From Bacteroidota bacterium (GTDB lineage: Bacteria; Bacteroidota; Bacteroidia; Chitinophagales; Chitinophagaceae): 38,121 nt of DNA. Where the stretch lies: assembly GCA_030706685.1 (NCBI GenBank), contig JAUZOA010000050.1, positions 1 through 38,121 of the forward strand, given 5' to 3'. The notes below the pieces were generated by a model. That model was given only the letters and a program-made list of their open reading frames with translations, was not told the DNA's origin and ran no database searches. Of this stretch, positions 8,471-16,379 are shown piece by piece. Within the stretch, counting starts at the first letter, position 1. Each line of letters starts with the position of its first letter. Made by a program: the position numbers and the translations under genes.

Positions 8471-9412
8471 TCAATTTCCCTGGTTGCTGTTTCCGGACGG
8501 TTCGTACGCAAATACTTTCTTTTTTTTCTTTTTGCGGCTAATAAATCTCCAGGTAGCGCCAGCCACCAGTACGATTCCCACAAGGATATATTTCAGGAAT
8601 TTCAAAATGACTGCAAAGAAGCCGGCTTTATCTGCTATTTTTCCGGCTACAAGCCCCCCGATCGTCCATACAGCGACATTATCAGTCTTTGCGTCAAAAT
8701 CAGCATAACGATTGCCCTCGTTGAAACTCACCATACCAAGTATATCATGAATATGCCGGTTTACACTGTCTGATTGATCCATACCTGAAACAGCCTGGAG
8801 AGTCAGCACGCCTTTTCTTCCCAGAACCCGGACATCATAATTCAGCGTATTCTCCGGTCTCCCGGATACAGAAAATTCCTTAGCCCAGTATAATACTTTT
8901 TTGTCTTTATCATAATAGGGTTTAGCGGCCCAGCCGATAAGATCCATCGTTACAAGACCTGATTTTCTTCGTTCTTCGTTGTCTTTCACAGTACTTTCTT
9001 TCATATCTTTTAACAGATCGTCATAGTTGATCTTACCGGCGTCATCATCTTTGACATATCCCATGTTTTCAAATTTTACAACAAATGCATAGCTGCCCGG
9101 ATCAGTAGCGCCGCTGCCGGCGGGAAATAAAAGCCCTGATGGCGGTTCAGCAGAAGGAGGGTTACCCCATATATTTTCTATTACATATTTTGCTTCAACG
9201 GGATCAAGAAATTTAAACCCGGCAGGAATATCGATGCTGGCCATGCCTCCATTCAACTCAATCTTCCCGGTTTTATAATGCAGTGTTTTCTCAATGGAGT
9301 CGATTCTCTTGAATTCATCCATCATTTGTTTGATGGAATCTTCCTTTCCCTGCGCAAACAAGGACGCGGGTATGAAATAGAAAGAAATCAGGAGTAATAA
9401 GATTCTGCACAT
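8471..9412 (-). CDS. DUF2167 membrane protein
   Basis: A 313-residue protein with a signal peptide (hydrophobic stretch ending ASLFAQ), a long extracytoplasmic domain, and near residues 255-290 a GGLVAGKIADKAGFFA motif followed by a transmembrane helix and a run of lysines (RKKKKKK). This C-terminal arrangement and the WAAKPYYDKDKKVLYWAKEF segment are typical of the DUF2167 family, whose biochemical role is not established. It is on the same strand as the ribosomal operon but separated from rplQ by a strong terminator, so it has its own promoter. Confidence 0.85.
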   Translation of the reverse strand: MCRILLLLISFYFIPASLFAQGKEDSIKQMMDEFKRIDSIEKTLHYKTGKIELNGGMASIDIPAGFKFLDPVEAKYVIENIWGNPPSAEPPSGLLFPAGSGATDPGSYAFVVKFENMGYVKDDDAGKINYDDLLKDMKESTVKDNEERRKSGLVTMDLIGWAAKPYYDKDKKVLYWAKEFSVSGRPENTLNYDVRVLGRKGVLTLQAVSGMDQSDSVNRHIHDILGMVSFNEGNRYADFDAKTDNVAVWTIGGLVAGKIADKAGFFAVILKFLKYILVGIVLVAGATWRFISRKKKKKKVFAYEPSGNSNQGN

Positions 9413-9440
9413 GGTTTCATTTTAGGAGACGATTAAGCGT

Positions 9441-9475
9441 TAAAAATAAAAAAGACCCCGGTAATTACCGGGGTC
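9441..9475 (-). terminator. Intrinsic terminator of the rpoA/rplQ operon
   Basis: A perfect 22-bp palindrome at 9454-9475 (GACCCCGGTAA and its exact complement) is followed on the minus strand by TTTTTTATTTTTA. It lies 26 bases after the rplQ stop codon and ends the ribosomal operon. Confidence 0.93.
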
Positions 9476-9501
9476 CTGAGAAGAACATTTAAATAGAAAT
9501 A

Positions 9502-9990
9502 TTATTCTTCGGGTTTGGCTTTCCCGGTTTTTTCATCTGCGGCGGCGGTTTCAGTGGTTTTCTTTTTACTCCCGGCACGGCGTGTTTTTTTCGTTGCCGC
9601 TTTTTCTTCCCCTTTACCCTTGCCATAGATCTCGTTGAAGTCAACCAGTTCTATCATTCCCTGTTCGGCATTATCACCGGGACGGGTACCTAATTTGATG
9701 ATACGGGTATAACCACCCGGGCGTCCGGCAATTTTTTCGGCTACTATACCAAACAATTCTTTCACAGCTTCCTTATCTTTCAGGTAACTGAATACTACCC
9801 GGCGCTGGTGTGTTGTGTTTTCTTTTCCTTTCGTGATCAGGGGTTCCGCATATACACGCAAAGCTTTTGCTTTCGCCAACGTAGTAACGATTCTTTTGTG
9901 TTTGATCAGTTGACAAGCCAGGTTACTCAGCAAGGCATCCCTGTGTGCCTTGGTGCGGCTTAAATTTTTGATTTTGTCTCCGTGACGCAT
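9502..9990 (-). CDS. rplQ: 50S ribosomal protein L17
   Basis: A 162-residue large-subunit ribosomal protein. The N-terminal 115 residues carry the full L17 fold ([20 protein letters not shown], later [19 protein letters not shown] and MIELVDFN). The last 40 or so residues are a low-complexity Lys/Ala/Glu-rich tail, a common extension in Bacteroidota. It is the last gene of the operon, 144 bases downstream of rpoA, and that gap is filled by repeats. Confidence 0.97.
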   Translation of the reverse strand: MRHGDKIKNLSRTKAHRDALLSNLACQLIKHKRIVTTLAKAKALRVYAEPLITKGKENTTHQRRVVFSYLKDKEAVKELFGIVAEKIAGRPGGYTRIIKLGTRPGDNAEQGMIELVDFNEIYGKGKGEEKAATKKTRRAGSKKKTTETAAADEKTGKAKPEE

Positions 9991-10041
9991 GACATTTAGT
10001 TTTATCCGGCTGCACCGTGTCAGGAATTGCAGCCTACATTA

Positions 10042-10134
10042 ATTAAGTTAGAAGTACGAAGTATGAAGTACGTACTTCAGTTAAGTTAGAGGTACGAAGT
10101 ATGAGATACGTACTTTGTACTTCCTATTTCGTAG
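10042..10134. repeat. Heptad repeat tract, GAAGTAy family, rpoA-rplQ spacer
   Basis: Degenerate 7-bp units (GAAGTAC, GAAGTAT, GAAGTAC, then the inverse GTACTTC) fill the spacer. A block beginning TTAAGTTAGA occurs at 10043 and again at 10081, a 38-bp tandem period with a few changes. The tract reaches the rpoA stop codon (10135-10137). A related tract lies at 28467-28541, and a fragment near 32827-32835. Confidence 0.75.
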
Positions 10135-11136
10135 TTACAGCTCGTCTTTATCAACACCCAGTTTCTGCAGATCCATTCCGAAATGCAAGCCTCTTTCTGT
10201 CAGCACCTGCTCAATTTCAGCCAGCGATTTCTGACCGAAGTTGCGGAATTTCATCAGGTCTTCCTGCTCATACTGTACCAGTTCACTCAGTGAATTGATT
10301 TTTGCTGCTTTCAGGCAATTAAAGGCACGTACTGAAAGATCAAGATCCTCCAGCGGAGTCTTTAATACCTTACGCAGTTGCAATGTTTGTTCGTCTACCA
10401 GGTCTTCTTTCTTTTCTTCCCTGTTATCAAACGTGATGTTTTCATCTGTAATGATCATCAGGTGCTGGATCAGGATACGGGAAGCCTGTTTTACTGCTTC
10501 TTCCGGGTGAATGGTTCCGTCGGTAGAAACTTCCATGATCAGCTTTTCAAAGTCTGTGCGCTGTTCAACGCGGGTATTCTCGATCGTGTATTTTACATTC
10601 TTGATCGGTGTGAAAATAGCATCAATCGGAATATATCCGAGAGGAGCGTCTTTTGGCTTGTTCTCTTCAGCAGGAACGTATCCGCGGCCCTTACCTACTG
10701 TTAATTCGATCTCCATTTTAGCTGATGAATCCAAAGTGCAGATCAGCAGATCGGGGTTCATGATCTGGAAAGAGTGTGTAGCTTCCCCGATCATCCCGGC
10801 AGTAAATTCAGTTTTATTTCTCAGCGACAAGATGATTTTCTCATTTGCCACTTCATGTTCAACGATCTTCTTGAAACGAACCTGTTTCAGGTTAAGGAAT
10901 ATTTCAACCACATCTTCGCTGATGCCTTTCATGGTAGCAAATTCGTGCTCTACACCTTCGATCTTCACACCCACAAGGGCATAGCCTTCCAGCGAATTCA
11001 ACAATACACGGCGAAGTGCGTTGCCGATTGTTACACCATAACCGGGCTCTAACGGGCGAAACTCGAACTGAGCTTCAAAATCAGTAGCCTTTTGTAATAT
11101 GATCTTATCGGGTTTCTGGAAATTTAAAATGGCCAT
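10135..11136 (-). CDS. rpoA: DNA-directed RNA polymerase subunit alpha
   Basis: A 333-residue alpha subunit, close to the usual length. The N-terminal dimerisation domain (residues 1 to about 235) contains the characteristic RPLEPGYGVTIGNALRRVLLNSLEGYA stretch (given here only for its start, RPLEPGYG, and its end, SLEGYA). The C-terminal DNA-binding domain (about 255-333) carries LDLSVRAFNCLKAA and NFGQKSLAEIEQVL. It lies between rpsD and rplQ, the standard alpha-operon order. Confidence 0.98.
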   Translation of the reverse strand: MAILNFQKPDKIILQKATDFEAQFEFRPLEPGYGVTIGNALRRVLLNSLEGYALVGVKIEGVEHEFATMKGISEDVVEIFLNLKQVRFKKIVEHEVANEKIILSLRNKTEFTAGMIGEATHSFQIMNPDLLICTLDSSAKMEIELTVGKGRGYVPAEENKPKDAPLGYIPIDAIFTPIKNVKYTIENTRVEQRTDFEKLIMEVSTDGTIHPEEAVKQASRILIQHLMIITDENITFDNREEKKEDLVDEQTLQLRKVLKTPLEDLDLSVRAFNCLKAAKINSLSELVQYEQEDLMKFRNFGQKSLAEIEQVLTERGLHFGMDLQKLGVDKDEL

Positions 11137-11167
11137 ATTTCAGATTTATTTTTTGAATAATTAATTA

Positions 11168-11231
11168 GGTGAGTTGTCAGCAGGCAGTTGTGAGTTTTAG
11201 ACTCACTATTCACTGCTCACCACTCACTTGC
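11168..11231. repeat. Heptad repeat tract, GTGAGnn family, rpsD-rpoA spacer
   Basis: A first run on the plus strand reads GTGAGTT, GTCAGCA, GGCAGTT, GTGAGTT; a second, inverted run contains ACTCACT, TCACTGC, TCACCAC. Both have a 7-bp period and could pair as a hairpin. The tract touches the rpsD stop codon at 11232. The same family recurs at 26134-26160. Confidence 0.75.
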
Positions 11232-11837
11232 TTACTTGCTGTACAACTCAACAATCAACTGTTCCTTAATGTTCTCCGGAACGCTTTCTCTCTCAGGATA
11301 GGTAATAAAAGTACCCTTCAGATCCGTGTCGCTCCAGTCAAGCCAGCTAAATTTTGGGTTTTTAGGGCGAACGACGCCGGTGATAGAAGCTTTAGCTTTG
11401 CTTGCTTCTTTAATAGTGATAACATCACCTGCTTTAAGCTGGAAAGAAGGAACGTTTACCACATCGCCGTTTACTTCAATGTGTTTGTGGCTTACAAGCT
11501 GACGGGCAGCCGGTCTTGAAGGAGCAATACCCATGCGGAAAACGGTATTATCCAGGCGGGCTTCCAGCAATTTGATCATATTCTCGCCGGTCACACCTTT
11601 GCGACGGCTTGCTTCTTCAAAAGTTTTGCGGAATTGTTTTTCCAAAACACCATAAGTGTATTTGGCTTTCTGCTTTTCGCGAAGCTGAAGAGCGTATTCA
11701 CCTAAAGTTTTGCGCTTTTTTTGTGCGCCATGCTGACCCGGGGGATTGCTGTTCTTGTCCAGCCATTTGCCATTACCTAAAATGGGTTCCCCGAATCTAC
11801 GGGAGATCTTGGTCTTAGGACCATTGTAACGTGCCAT
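11232..11837 (-). CDS. rpsD: 30S ribosomal protein S4
   Basis: A 201-residue primary 16S rRNA-binding protein. The N-terminal part (MARYNGPKTKISRRFGEPI) and the S4 RNA-binding domain near residues 92-155 (LEARLDNTVFRMGIAPSRPAARQLVSH in outline) are intact. The C-terminus is typical (ESVPENIKEQLIVELYSK). The zinc-finger cysteines of some S4 proteins are absent, the usual zinc-free form. In other bacteria S4 represses its own operon; no such site is recognisable here. Confidence 0.98.
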   Translation of the reverse strand: MARYNGPKTKISRRFGEPILGNGKWLDKNSNPPGQHGAQKKRKTLGEYALQLREKQKAKYTYGVLEKQFRKTFEEASRRKGVTGENMIKLLEARLDNTVFRMGIAPSRPAARQLVSHKHIEVNGDVVNVPSFQLKAGDVITIKEASKAKASITGVVRPKNPKFSWLDWSDTDLKGTFITYPERESVPENIKEQLIVELYSK

Positions 11838-11950
11838 AGTTATTATTCATTTACGCTTTTTTGAAACGGTGCGCTGATCAGTAAAAGCGTTAAAAATCAA
11901 TCAGGCACCCTTTGTTTAAATGAAACCAAACTGGCTCAATATGTATAAGG

Positions 11951-11978
11951 CTATTAGCTGATAGCTACCAGCTGATAG
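11951..11978. repeat. Heptad repeat tract, AGCTnnn family, rpsK-rpsD spacer
   Basis: Units AGCTGAT, AGCTACC and AGCTGAT occur in a row, preceded by CTATT. It lies just beyond the rpsK stop (11984-11986) and is a short example of the family seen at 13121-13189, 16271-16379 and 18048-18160. Confidence 0.7.
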
Positions 11979-11983
11979 TTTTT

Positions 11984-12397
11984 TTAAACTCTTCTTTTCT
12001 TTGGCGGGCGGCAACCATTGTGTGGCAATGGAGTCACGTCTTTGATCATCACCACTTCAATACCATTCTGGGAAATCGCACGGATAGAACCTTCACGACC
12101 AGCTCCCGGGCCTTTCACAAATACGTCCACGCGTTTTAAACCGGCATCAAAAGCCGCTTTAGCCGCATCAGCAGCCGCCATTTGCGCGGCATAGGGAGTA
12201 TTCTTCTTTGATCCCCTGAAACCCATTTTACCGGCGCTGCTCCAGGAAATCACCTGGCCACTCTTGTTGGTTAAACTGATAATGATATTGTTGAAACTGG
12301 CGGTAATATGAGCATCGCCATACGCGTCAACTTTTACTATTCTTTTTTTGGCCGCTACTTTTGGACTTGGTGCGGCTGCCTGTTGTGCTTTTGCCAT
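11984..12397 (-). CDS. rpsK: 30S ribosomal protein S11
   Basis: A 137-residue small-subunit platform protein. After an Ala/Lys-rich N-terminal extension of about 20 residues comes the S11 core: [32 protein letters not shown], and the conserved end [18 protein letters not shown]. The asparagine-glycine pair known to become isoaspartate in S11 is present in HNGCRPPK. Confidence 0.97.
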   Translation of the reverse strand: MAKAQQAAAPSPKVAAKKRIVKVDAYGDAHITASFNNIIISLTNKSGQVISWSSAGKMGFRGSKKNTPYAAQMAAADAAKAAFDAGLKRVDVFVKGPGAGREGSIRAISQNGIEVVMIKDVTPLPHNGCRPPKKRRV

Positions 12398-12505
12398 GAG
12401 GTAATCTTTCTTTCTTTTTTAAATATGATTCCGCCTGAAACGGAATTGAACCAACCCTCCTGCTGACTTATGAAGCTATCCGGTATTGATTCGAAATAGA
12501 TAAGT

Positions 12506-12558
12506 CTTCACTTCGCTTCGCTCAGTGTGACAGTTATCATGCTGAACGAAGTGAAGCA
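12506..12558. repeat. REP-like inverted repeat, rpsM-rpsK spacer
   Basis: CTTCACTTCG (12506-12515) pairs exactly with CGAAGTGAAG (12547-12556). The interior carries CTTCGCTCAGTGTGAC and CATGCTGAA. I know the word pattern CTGAACGAAGTGAAGCAT with CGCTCAGTGTGAC as a dispersed intergenic element in Bacteroidota. The right arm ends two bases before the rpsM stop codon, the same placement as the heptad tracts. Confidence 0.75.
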
Positions 12559-12939
12559 TTATTTCTTAGCCGCCTTCTTTTTACCTGCGACTGTTTTACG
12601 TTTTCCTTTCCTTGTCCGGCTATTTGTTCTTGTACGCTGGCCACGAACGGGTAATCCTTTGCGATGACGAAGTCCGCGATAGCAGGCGATATCCAACAAA
12701 CGCTTGATGCTCATCTGCACTTCCGAACGCAACTGGCCTTCCACTTTCAGCTCTTCTGTAATAGTATTACGAATGGCATTCAACTCCTCATCATTCCATT
12801 CATTGACCTTTTTATCCCGGCTGATATTATTTTTATCCAGGATATATTTAGCCGTAGAAGGGCCAATACCATATATATAGGTAAGGCCTATTTCGCCTCT
12901 TTTATTTTTGGGTAAATCTACACCGGCAATACGAGCCAT
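12559..12939 (-). CDS. rpsM: 30S ribosomal protein S13
   Basis: A 126-residue head protein of the small subunit that contacts the P-site tRNA and bridges to the large subunit. The N-terminus [20 protein letters not shown], the [11 protein letters not shown] helix-hairpin-helix and the [20 protein letters not shown] block are all typical, followed by a Lys-rich tail. The gene follows rpmJ with a 58-base gap. Confidence 0.98.
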   Translation of the reverse strand: MARIAGVDLPKNKRGEIGLTYIYGIGPSTAKYILDKNNISRDKKVNEWNDEELNAIRNTITEELKVEGQLRSEVQMSIKRLLDIACYRGLRHRKGLPVRGQRTRTNSRTRKGKRKTVAGKKKAAKK

Positions 12940-12997
12940 ATTTTCTGTTTATTGTTTGTCGTTTTTGTTTTGTCAAGCTGTTAGCTATGAACTTCTC

Positions 12998-13114
12998 TTA
13001 TCCCTGTCTTTGCTTAAAGCGGGGATTCTTTTTGTTGATAACATACAACTTGCCCTTCCGGCGAACGATTTTACAATCGACGCTGCGTTTTTTGATGGAT
13101 GCTCTTACTTTCAT
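12998..13114 (-). CDS. rpmJ: 50S ribosomal protein L36
   Basis: A 38-residue protein, so short that ORF callers with a length limit miss it. The ATG is at 13114 and the TAA at 12998-13000. The translation begins [20 protein letters not shown] and ends KQRQG, matching L36. The usual CxxC...CxxxH zinc ligands are reduced: only one cysteine (DCKIV) is seen, so this is the C-minus, zinc-independent form. It sits between infA and rpsM as in most bacteria. Confidence 0.95.
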   Translation of the reverse strand: MKVRASIKKRSVDCKIVRRKGKLYVINKKNPRFKQRQG

Positions 13115-13120
13115 TATTTT

Positions 13121-13189
13121 AAGCTTTTAGCTTTTAGCTGTGTTCCTAATATTTGATCTCTATTGCTAATAGCTGACAGCTAATAGCTT
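13121..13189. repeat. Paired heptad tracts, AGCTnnn family, infA-rpmJ spacer
   Basis: Near the rpmJ start the plus strand reads AAGCTTTTAGCTTTTAGCTG (13121-13140). Near the infA stop it reads GCTAATA, GCTGACA, GCTAATA, GCTTA (about 13165-13190). The two tracts are imperfect inverted copies and could pair around a 25-base loop. The last unit runs into the infA stop codon (13188-13190). Confidence 0.75.
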
Positions 13190-13406
13190 ATTTATACCTG
13201 AATATGATTCTTCCCCTGCTTAAATCATATGGCGACATTTCAACCCCTACTTTATCTCCCGGCAGAATACGTATATAGTGCATCCTCATTTTCCCTGAGA
13301 TGGTAGCCAGAATTTCATGTCCATTTTCCAGTTTTACCCTGAACATGGCATTTGAAAGCGCTTCTATGATCGTACCATCTTGTTTAATAAGGGGTTGTTT
13401 CGACAT
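13188..13406 (-). CDS. infA: Translation initiation factor IF-1
   Basis: A 72-residue OB-fold factor that blocks the ribosomal A site during initiation. I start at the ATG at 13406 ([19 protein letters not shown]), which gives the canonical length; an upstream in-frame ATG at 13424 would lie inside the predicted -7 promoter element and is unlikely. The conserved [14 protein letters not shown] and [15 protein letters not shown] segments are present. It is the first gene of the ribosomal operon here. Confidence 0.96.
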   Translation of the reverse strand: MSKQPLIKQDGTIIEALSNAMFRVKLENGHEILATISGKMRMHYIRILPGDKVGVEMSPYDLSRGRIIFRYK

Positions 13407-13421
13407 ATATTTTTGGGGCTG

Positions 13422-13429
13422 CAAAGATA
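13422..13429 (-). promoter_or_regulatory. Putative -7 promoter element of the infA operon
   Basis: On the minus strand TATCTTTG matches the Bacteroidota -7 consensus TAnnTTTG, 16 bases before the infA start. The -33 position (about 13449-13452) lies in a T-rich stretch without a clear TTTG. It would give a leader of roughly ten bases. Confidence 0.55.
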
Positions 13430-13438
13430 GGCGGAATG

Positions 13439-13487
13439 CCCTGAAAAAAGAAAAAACGCAGATTTTTTTTCAGGGTTGCCTGAAAAA
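13439..13487 (-). promoter_or_regulatory. Three mutually complementary segments before infA
   Basis: CCCTGAAAAAA (13439-13449), TTTTTTTTCAGGG (13463-13475) and CCTGAAAAA (13479-13487) are arranged so that the middle one can pair with either neighbour: an 11-bp stem with the left, or a perfect 9-bp stem with a GTTG loop with the right. This is the geometry of competing hairpins. It lies between the stop of the 13516-13911 gene and the infA promoter. It may be only a terminator for the upstream gene, although neither stem is followed by a clean U-tract. Confidence 0.45.
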
Positions 13488-13515
13488 GCTTAGTCGCTGG
13501 TAAAAATATTGACTA

Positions 13516-13911
13516 TCAGGGGAGATCCAACGGTACTTTTGTCATATCCAAATGAAGATTCTGGAGCTGATGGACGCCCAGCGGGGCGCTAAAATGGCGT
13601 CTGTCTTCCCGGTACCACATCTCCAGATTTGAAAAATCCCCTCTATGGGGGGTAACAAGACGAAAAGCACCTTTAAGGTATTTGACTGCTCCGTCAAGGT
13701 CCTGTTTTTCGAATCCTAACTTAGTCAACTGGCTTTCATCCAGGGGAACCGCCTGGATATCCTCCTGCCCGTACCAGAATTCCTGCACCCCATTGTCCAC
13801 CAGTGCGAGGTGTTCTACATGGTTTACACGAACAACGACTCCTTCCCTTTCTACGCCGTCATCATTTACTTTTACAATATCACCCTGTTTTAACTCTCCG
13901 ATTTTTAGCAT
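13516..13911 (-). CDS. Small protein of a Bacteroidota family often found in phages
   Basis: A 131-residue protein without signal or TM segment. Residues 1-50 (MLKIGELKQGDIVKVNDDG...) look like a small beta-barrel of SH3 or KOW type. PLDESQLTKLGFEKQ near residue 55 and GVHQLQNLHL near residue 112 resemble motifs I recall from a widespread Bacteroidota hypothetical family (ELRIGN...PLTEEWLLKFGF...VHQLQNLYF) that is frequent in prophages. No phage gene surrounds it here. Its function is unknown. It stands where secY or map would be expected ahead of infA, separated by a hairpin region. Confidence 0.6.
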   Translation of the reverse strand: MLKIGELKQGDIVKVNDDGVEREGVVVRVNHVEHLALVDNGVQEFWYGQEDIQAVPLDESQLTKLGFEKQDLDGAVKYLKGAFRLVTPHRGDFSNLEMWYREDRRHFSAPLGVHQLQNLHLDMTKVPLDLP

Positions 13912-14043
13912 AGCATTCGTTTTTGTACTCCGAATATAAAAAAGTTTACGCTGACAGCAAATGACTTTTTATAAACCGGAAACGGAGGATTCCATCACCC
14001 TGTTAAATTAGAATTAAGCCCGGTTTTCTGTCCGTTGAAAATA

Positions 14044-15162
14044 TCAGTTTCGTTTGTGATAACTGATGACCGCCCAGCCATTAAAGAAAACGGCAAACCC
14101 GAACATGATAAGCAAATGATTCCTTATATCCCCAAGACTGCTGCCTTTTAGCACAACCATTCTCATTACATCTATGAAATAAGAAACGGGGTTTATTTTC
14201 GTAATGAGCTGCGCCCATTGGGGCATACTGTCAATAGAAGTATACAAGCCTCCTAATAATATGAAGACCATCATCATGAAAAAAGAAATCAGCATCGCCT
14301 GTTGCTGGGTGCCCGTGAAAGTAGAAACCAAAAGACCCAGTCCTAATACTGCCAGCAGGTAAATAGCGGCAAAAACATAAATCGCAAAAAGGCTGCCCGC
14401 CGGGACAATTCCATAAGCTACCCGGGCAATAAGCATCCCGATGGATAAAACGATCAGGCCAAGTACCCAGAAAGGGATCAGTTTGCCCAGGATGAACTGG
14501 TATTTTTTAACAGGGGTTACATTGATCTGTTCAATGGTGCCTATTTCCTTTTCTTTTACGATATTCAATGCTGCCAGGAAAGAACCCACCATGGTCACGA
14601 GTATTACCAGTATTCCGGGCACCATGAAGTATTTATAGTTCATCAGCGGGTTGAACCAATTGGAGGAAGTGATCTCGATATTGGTTTCGGGGCTGAAACG
14701 GGGGAACTGTATCCATTCGGTTCTTACCTGGCTGTTATAGTCCTGCACGATATTTCGCAAATAAGCTCCGCCCAGATTAGCTTTTACCCCGTTGATCGCG
14801 TTGACGGCCATAAATAAAGTGGCTTTGTCTTCCTTTATTAATTGCTTTTCAAAAGATGCCGGTATCTCTAAGATGAGGTCCGCCTTGTCTTTTTCTACTT
14901 CATGCAGGGCCGTTTGGTAAGAGCCGGTATAATCCTGCAATTGAAAATAAGCGGAAGCGGTAATCTTCGAGACCAACTGGCGCGAGTAATCAGAATGATC
15001 ATGATCCACCACGGACAGCTTTATATCTTTTACCTCATAATCCGCTGCCCAGGGAAGAACGAGCAATTGTATAATGGGCATCACAAAGATGACCCGGAGG
15101 ATCGAAGGCTCCCGGAATATCTGCCGGAATTCTTTTTGTAATAAAAACCTGAGCGTCCTCAT
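14044..15162 (-). CDS. ABC-2 type transporter permease (YbhR/YbhS-like)
   Basis: A 372-residue inner-membrane permease. One TM segment near residues 20-38 is followed by a large extracytoplasmic domain (about 40-175) and five C-terminal TM segments. KEKEIGTIEQINVTPVKKYQFILGK, the conserved cytoplasmic amphipathic motif of ABC-2 permeases, lies near residue 205 (E-K-E-x-G-T-x-E-Q). It is the last gene of the exporter operon. Its ATG overlaps the stop of the preceding permease in an ATGA, so the two subunits are probably translated together and form the heterodimeric membrane part. Confidence 0.92.
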   Translation of the reverse strand: MRTLRFLLQKEFRQIFREPSILRVIFVMPIIQLLVLPWAADYEVKDIKLSVVDHDHSDYSRQLVSKITASAYFQLQDYTGSYQTALHEVEKDKADLILEIPASFEKQLIKEDKATLFMAVNAINGVKANLGGAYLRNIVQDYNSQVRTEWIQFPRFSPETNIEITSSNWFNPLMNYKYFMVPGILVILVTMVGSFLAALNIVKEKEIGTIEQINVTPVKKYQFILGKLIPFWVLGLIVLSIGMLIARVAYGIVPAGSLFAIYVFAAIYLLAVLGLGLLVSTFTGTQQQAMLISFFMMMVFILLGGLYTSIDSMPQWAQLITKINPVSYFIDVMRMVVLKGSSLGDIRNHLLIMFGFAVFFNGWAVISYHKRN

Positions 15163-16265
15163 GCCAAACGTATTTTAAATTTTTTAAGCGCGAGCATTAA
15201 TAAAAGCAACATCATCCCCGCCAATACAAGGGTCTCCTGCCAAACAGATTCGAACCCCACTCCTTTGATCATTACATCTTTGACGATCAGGTAATACCAT
15301 TTAGCAGGTACTATATTCGATATGATCTGTAGTAGCAAGGGCATATTTTCAATCGGGAACATAAACCCGCTCAGCATGATCGTGGGCAGGAACATCCCCG
15401 TTAATGAAATAAACATCGCCGTCTGCTGCGAATCCGTGGAAGCGGATATCAGCAAACCGAAAGCCAGGCAAGTCAGCGTAAATAAGACGCTTTCGAAACT
15501 GAGTAATAATAAGCTGCCATTGATCGGCACATCTAACACAAATACACTTAACAGCAGAATACTGGCAATATTTACGATGGATAATAACAAATAAGGAACT
15601 GCCTTGGCGATAATGATCCTGAGCGGCTTTACAGGCGACACCAGCATGACTTCCATGGTTCCCATTTCTTTTTCACGTACCACCGTGATAGCCGTCATTA
15701 ATGTACAAACCAGCATCAGCACCATCGCCATTACCCCCGGTACAAAATTATAAGCGCCTTTCAACTGCGGGTTATACAGCATCCGCATCTCCGTATTGAT
15801 CGTATAAGGAAGTTGATGATCCTGCGTAATGCGTTTCTGGTAATCCACAATAATAGCAGAAGCGTAATTCGTCAATGTATTCGCTACGTTCGGGTCAGAA
15901 GCGTCAGCCACCAACTGAACCTGCGCCTTATTGAAATGCCGGAGATCTTCCCCAAAATGCTGCGGGAAAACAACCGCTAACTTGATCTTTCCTTCCCGGA
16001 AAGAACTTTCAATATCATTATAGGAATAAATATCTTTCTCAATATTAAAATAACGGCTGGATCCGATCTCCGCAATGAGTGAAGCGGTAGCGGCATCCCT
16101 TGAATTATCAAGGATGGCTATTTTAGAATTCTTCACTTCATTGGTCAACGCAAAACCAAAAATAATGATCTCCATGATGGGCATACCCAGCAGTATGAAC
16201 AGTGTCCGTGTATCGCGGAAGATGTGATGAAATTCTTTTTTGATAAAGGCAATGAATTGTTTCAT
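15159..16265 (-). CDS. ABC-2 type transporter permease (YbhS/YbhR-like)
   Basis: A 368-residue permease with the same plan as its downstream partner: N-terminal TM, extracytoplasmic domain, VREKEMGTMEVMLVSPVKPL motif near residue 205, and five further TM segments. I start at the ATG at 16265 (MKQFIAFIKKEFHHIFRD). The earlier in-frame ATG at 16283 lies inside a heptad repeat and would add six uninformative residues. The partner begins in the last codons of this gene (ATGA overlap at 15159-15162). Confidence 0.92.
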   Translation of the reverse strand: MKQFIAFIKKEFHHIFRDTRTLFILLGMPIMEIIIFGFALTNEVKNSKIAILDNSRDAATASLIAEIGSSRYFNIEKDIYSYNDIESSFREGKIKLAVVFPQHFGEDLRHFNKAQVQLVADASDPNVANTLTNYASAIIVDYQKRITQDHQLPYTINTEMRMLYNPQLKGAYNFVPGVMAMVLMLVCTLMTAITVVREKEMGTMEVMLVSPVKPLRIIIAKAVPYLLLSIVNIASILLLSVFVLDVPINGSLLLLSFESVLFTLTCLAFGLLISASTDSQQTAMFISLTGMFLPTIMLSGFMFPIENMPLLLQIISNIVPAKWYYLIVKDVMIKGVGFESVWQETLVLAGMMLLLLMLALKKFKIRLA

Positions 16266-16270
16266 GTTAT

Positions 16271-16379
16271 AGCTGTTAGCCATTAGCTTTTAGCCGTTAG
16301 CCCGTTCATAAAATTTGGTTTACTTCAAGCCTGATACTATTTTGCTAAAAGCTGATAGCTAAGCGCTGACAGCTTTTAG
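16271..16379. repeat. Paired heptad tracts, AGCTnnn family, ATPase-permease spacer
   Basis: The first tract (16271-16303) lies just before the permease start and contains the units TTAGCCA, TTAGCTT, TTAGCCG, TTAGCCC. The second (16344-16379) contains GCTAAAA, GCTGATA, GCTAAGC, GCTGACA, GCTTTTA and runs into the ATPase stop codon at 16380. The tracts are in opposite orientation and enclose about 40 unique bases. Confidence 0.8.

Noticed and set aside
10241-11052. Several open frames on the plus strand over rpoA
   Set aside because: Shadows of the rpoA reading frame; no independent features.
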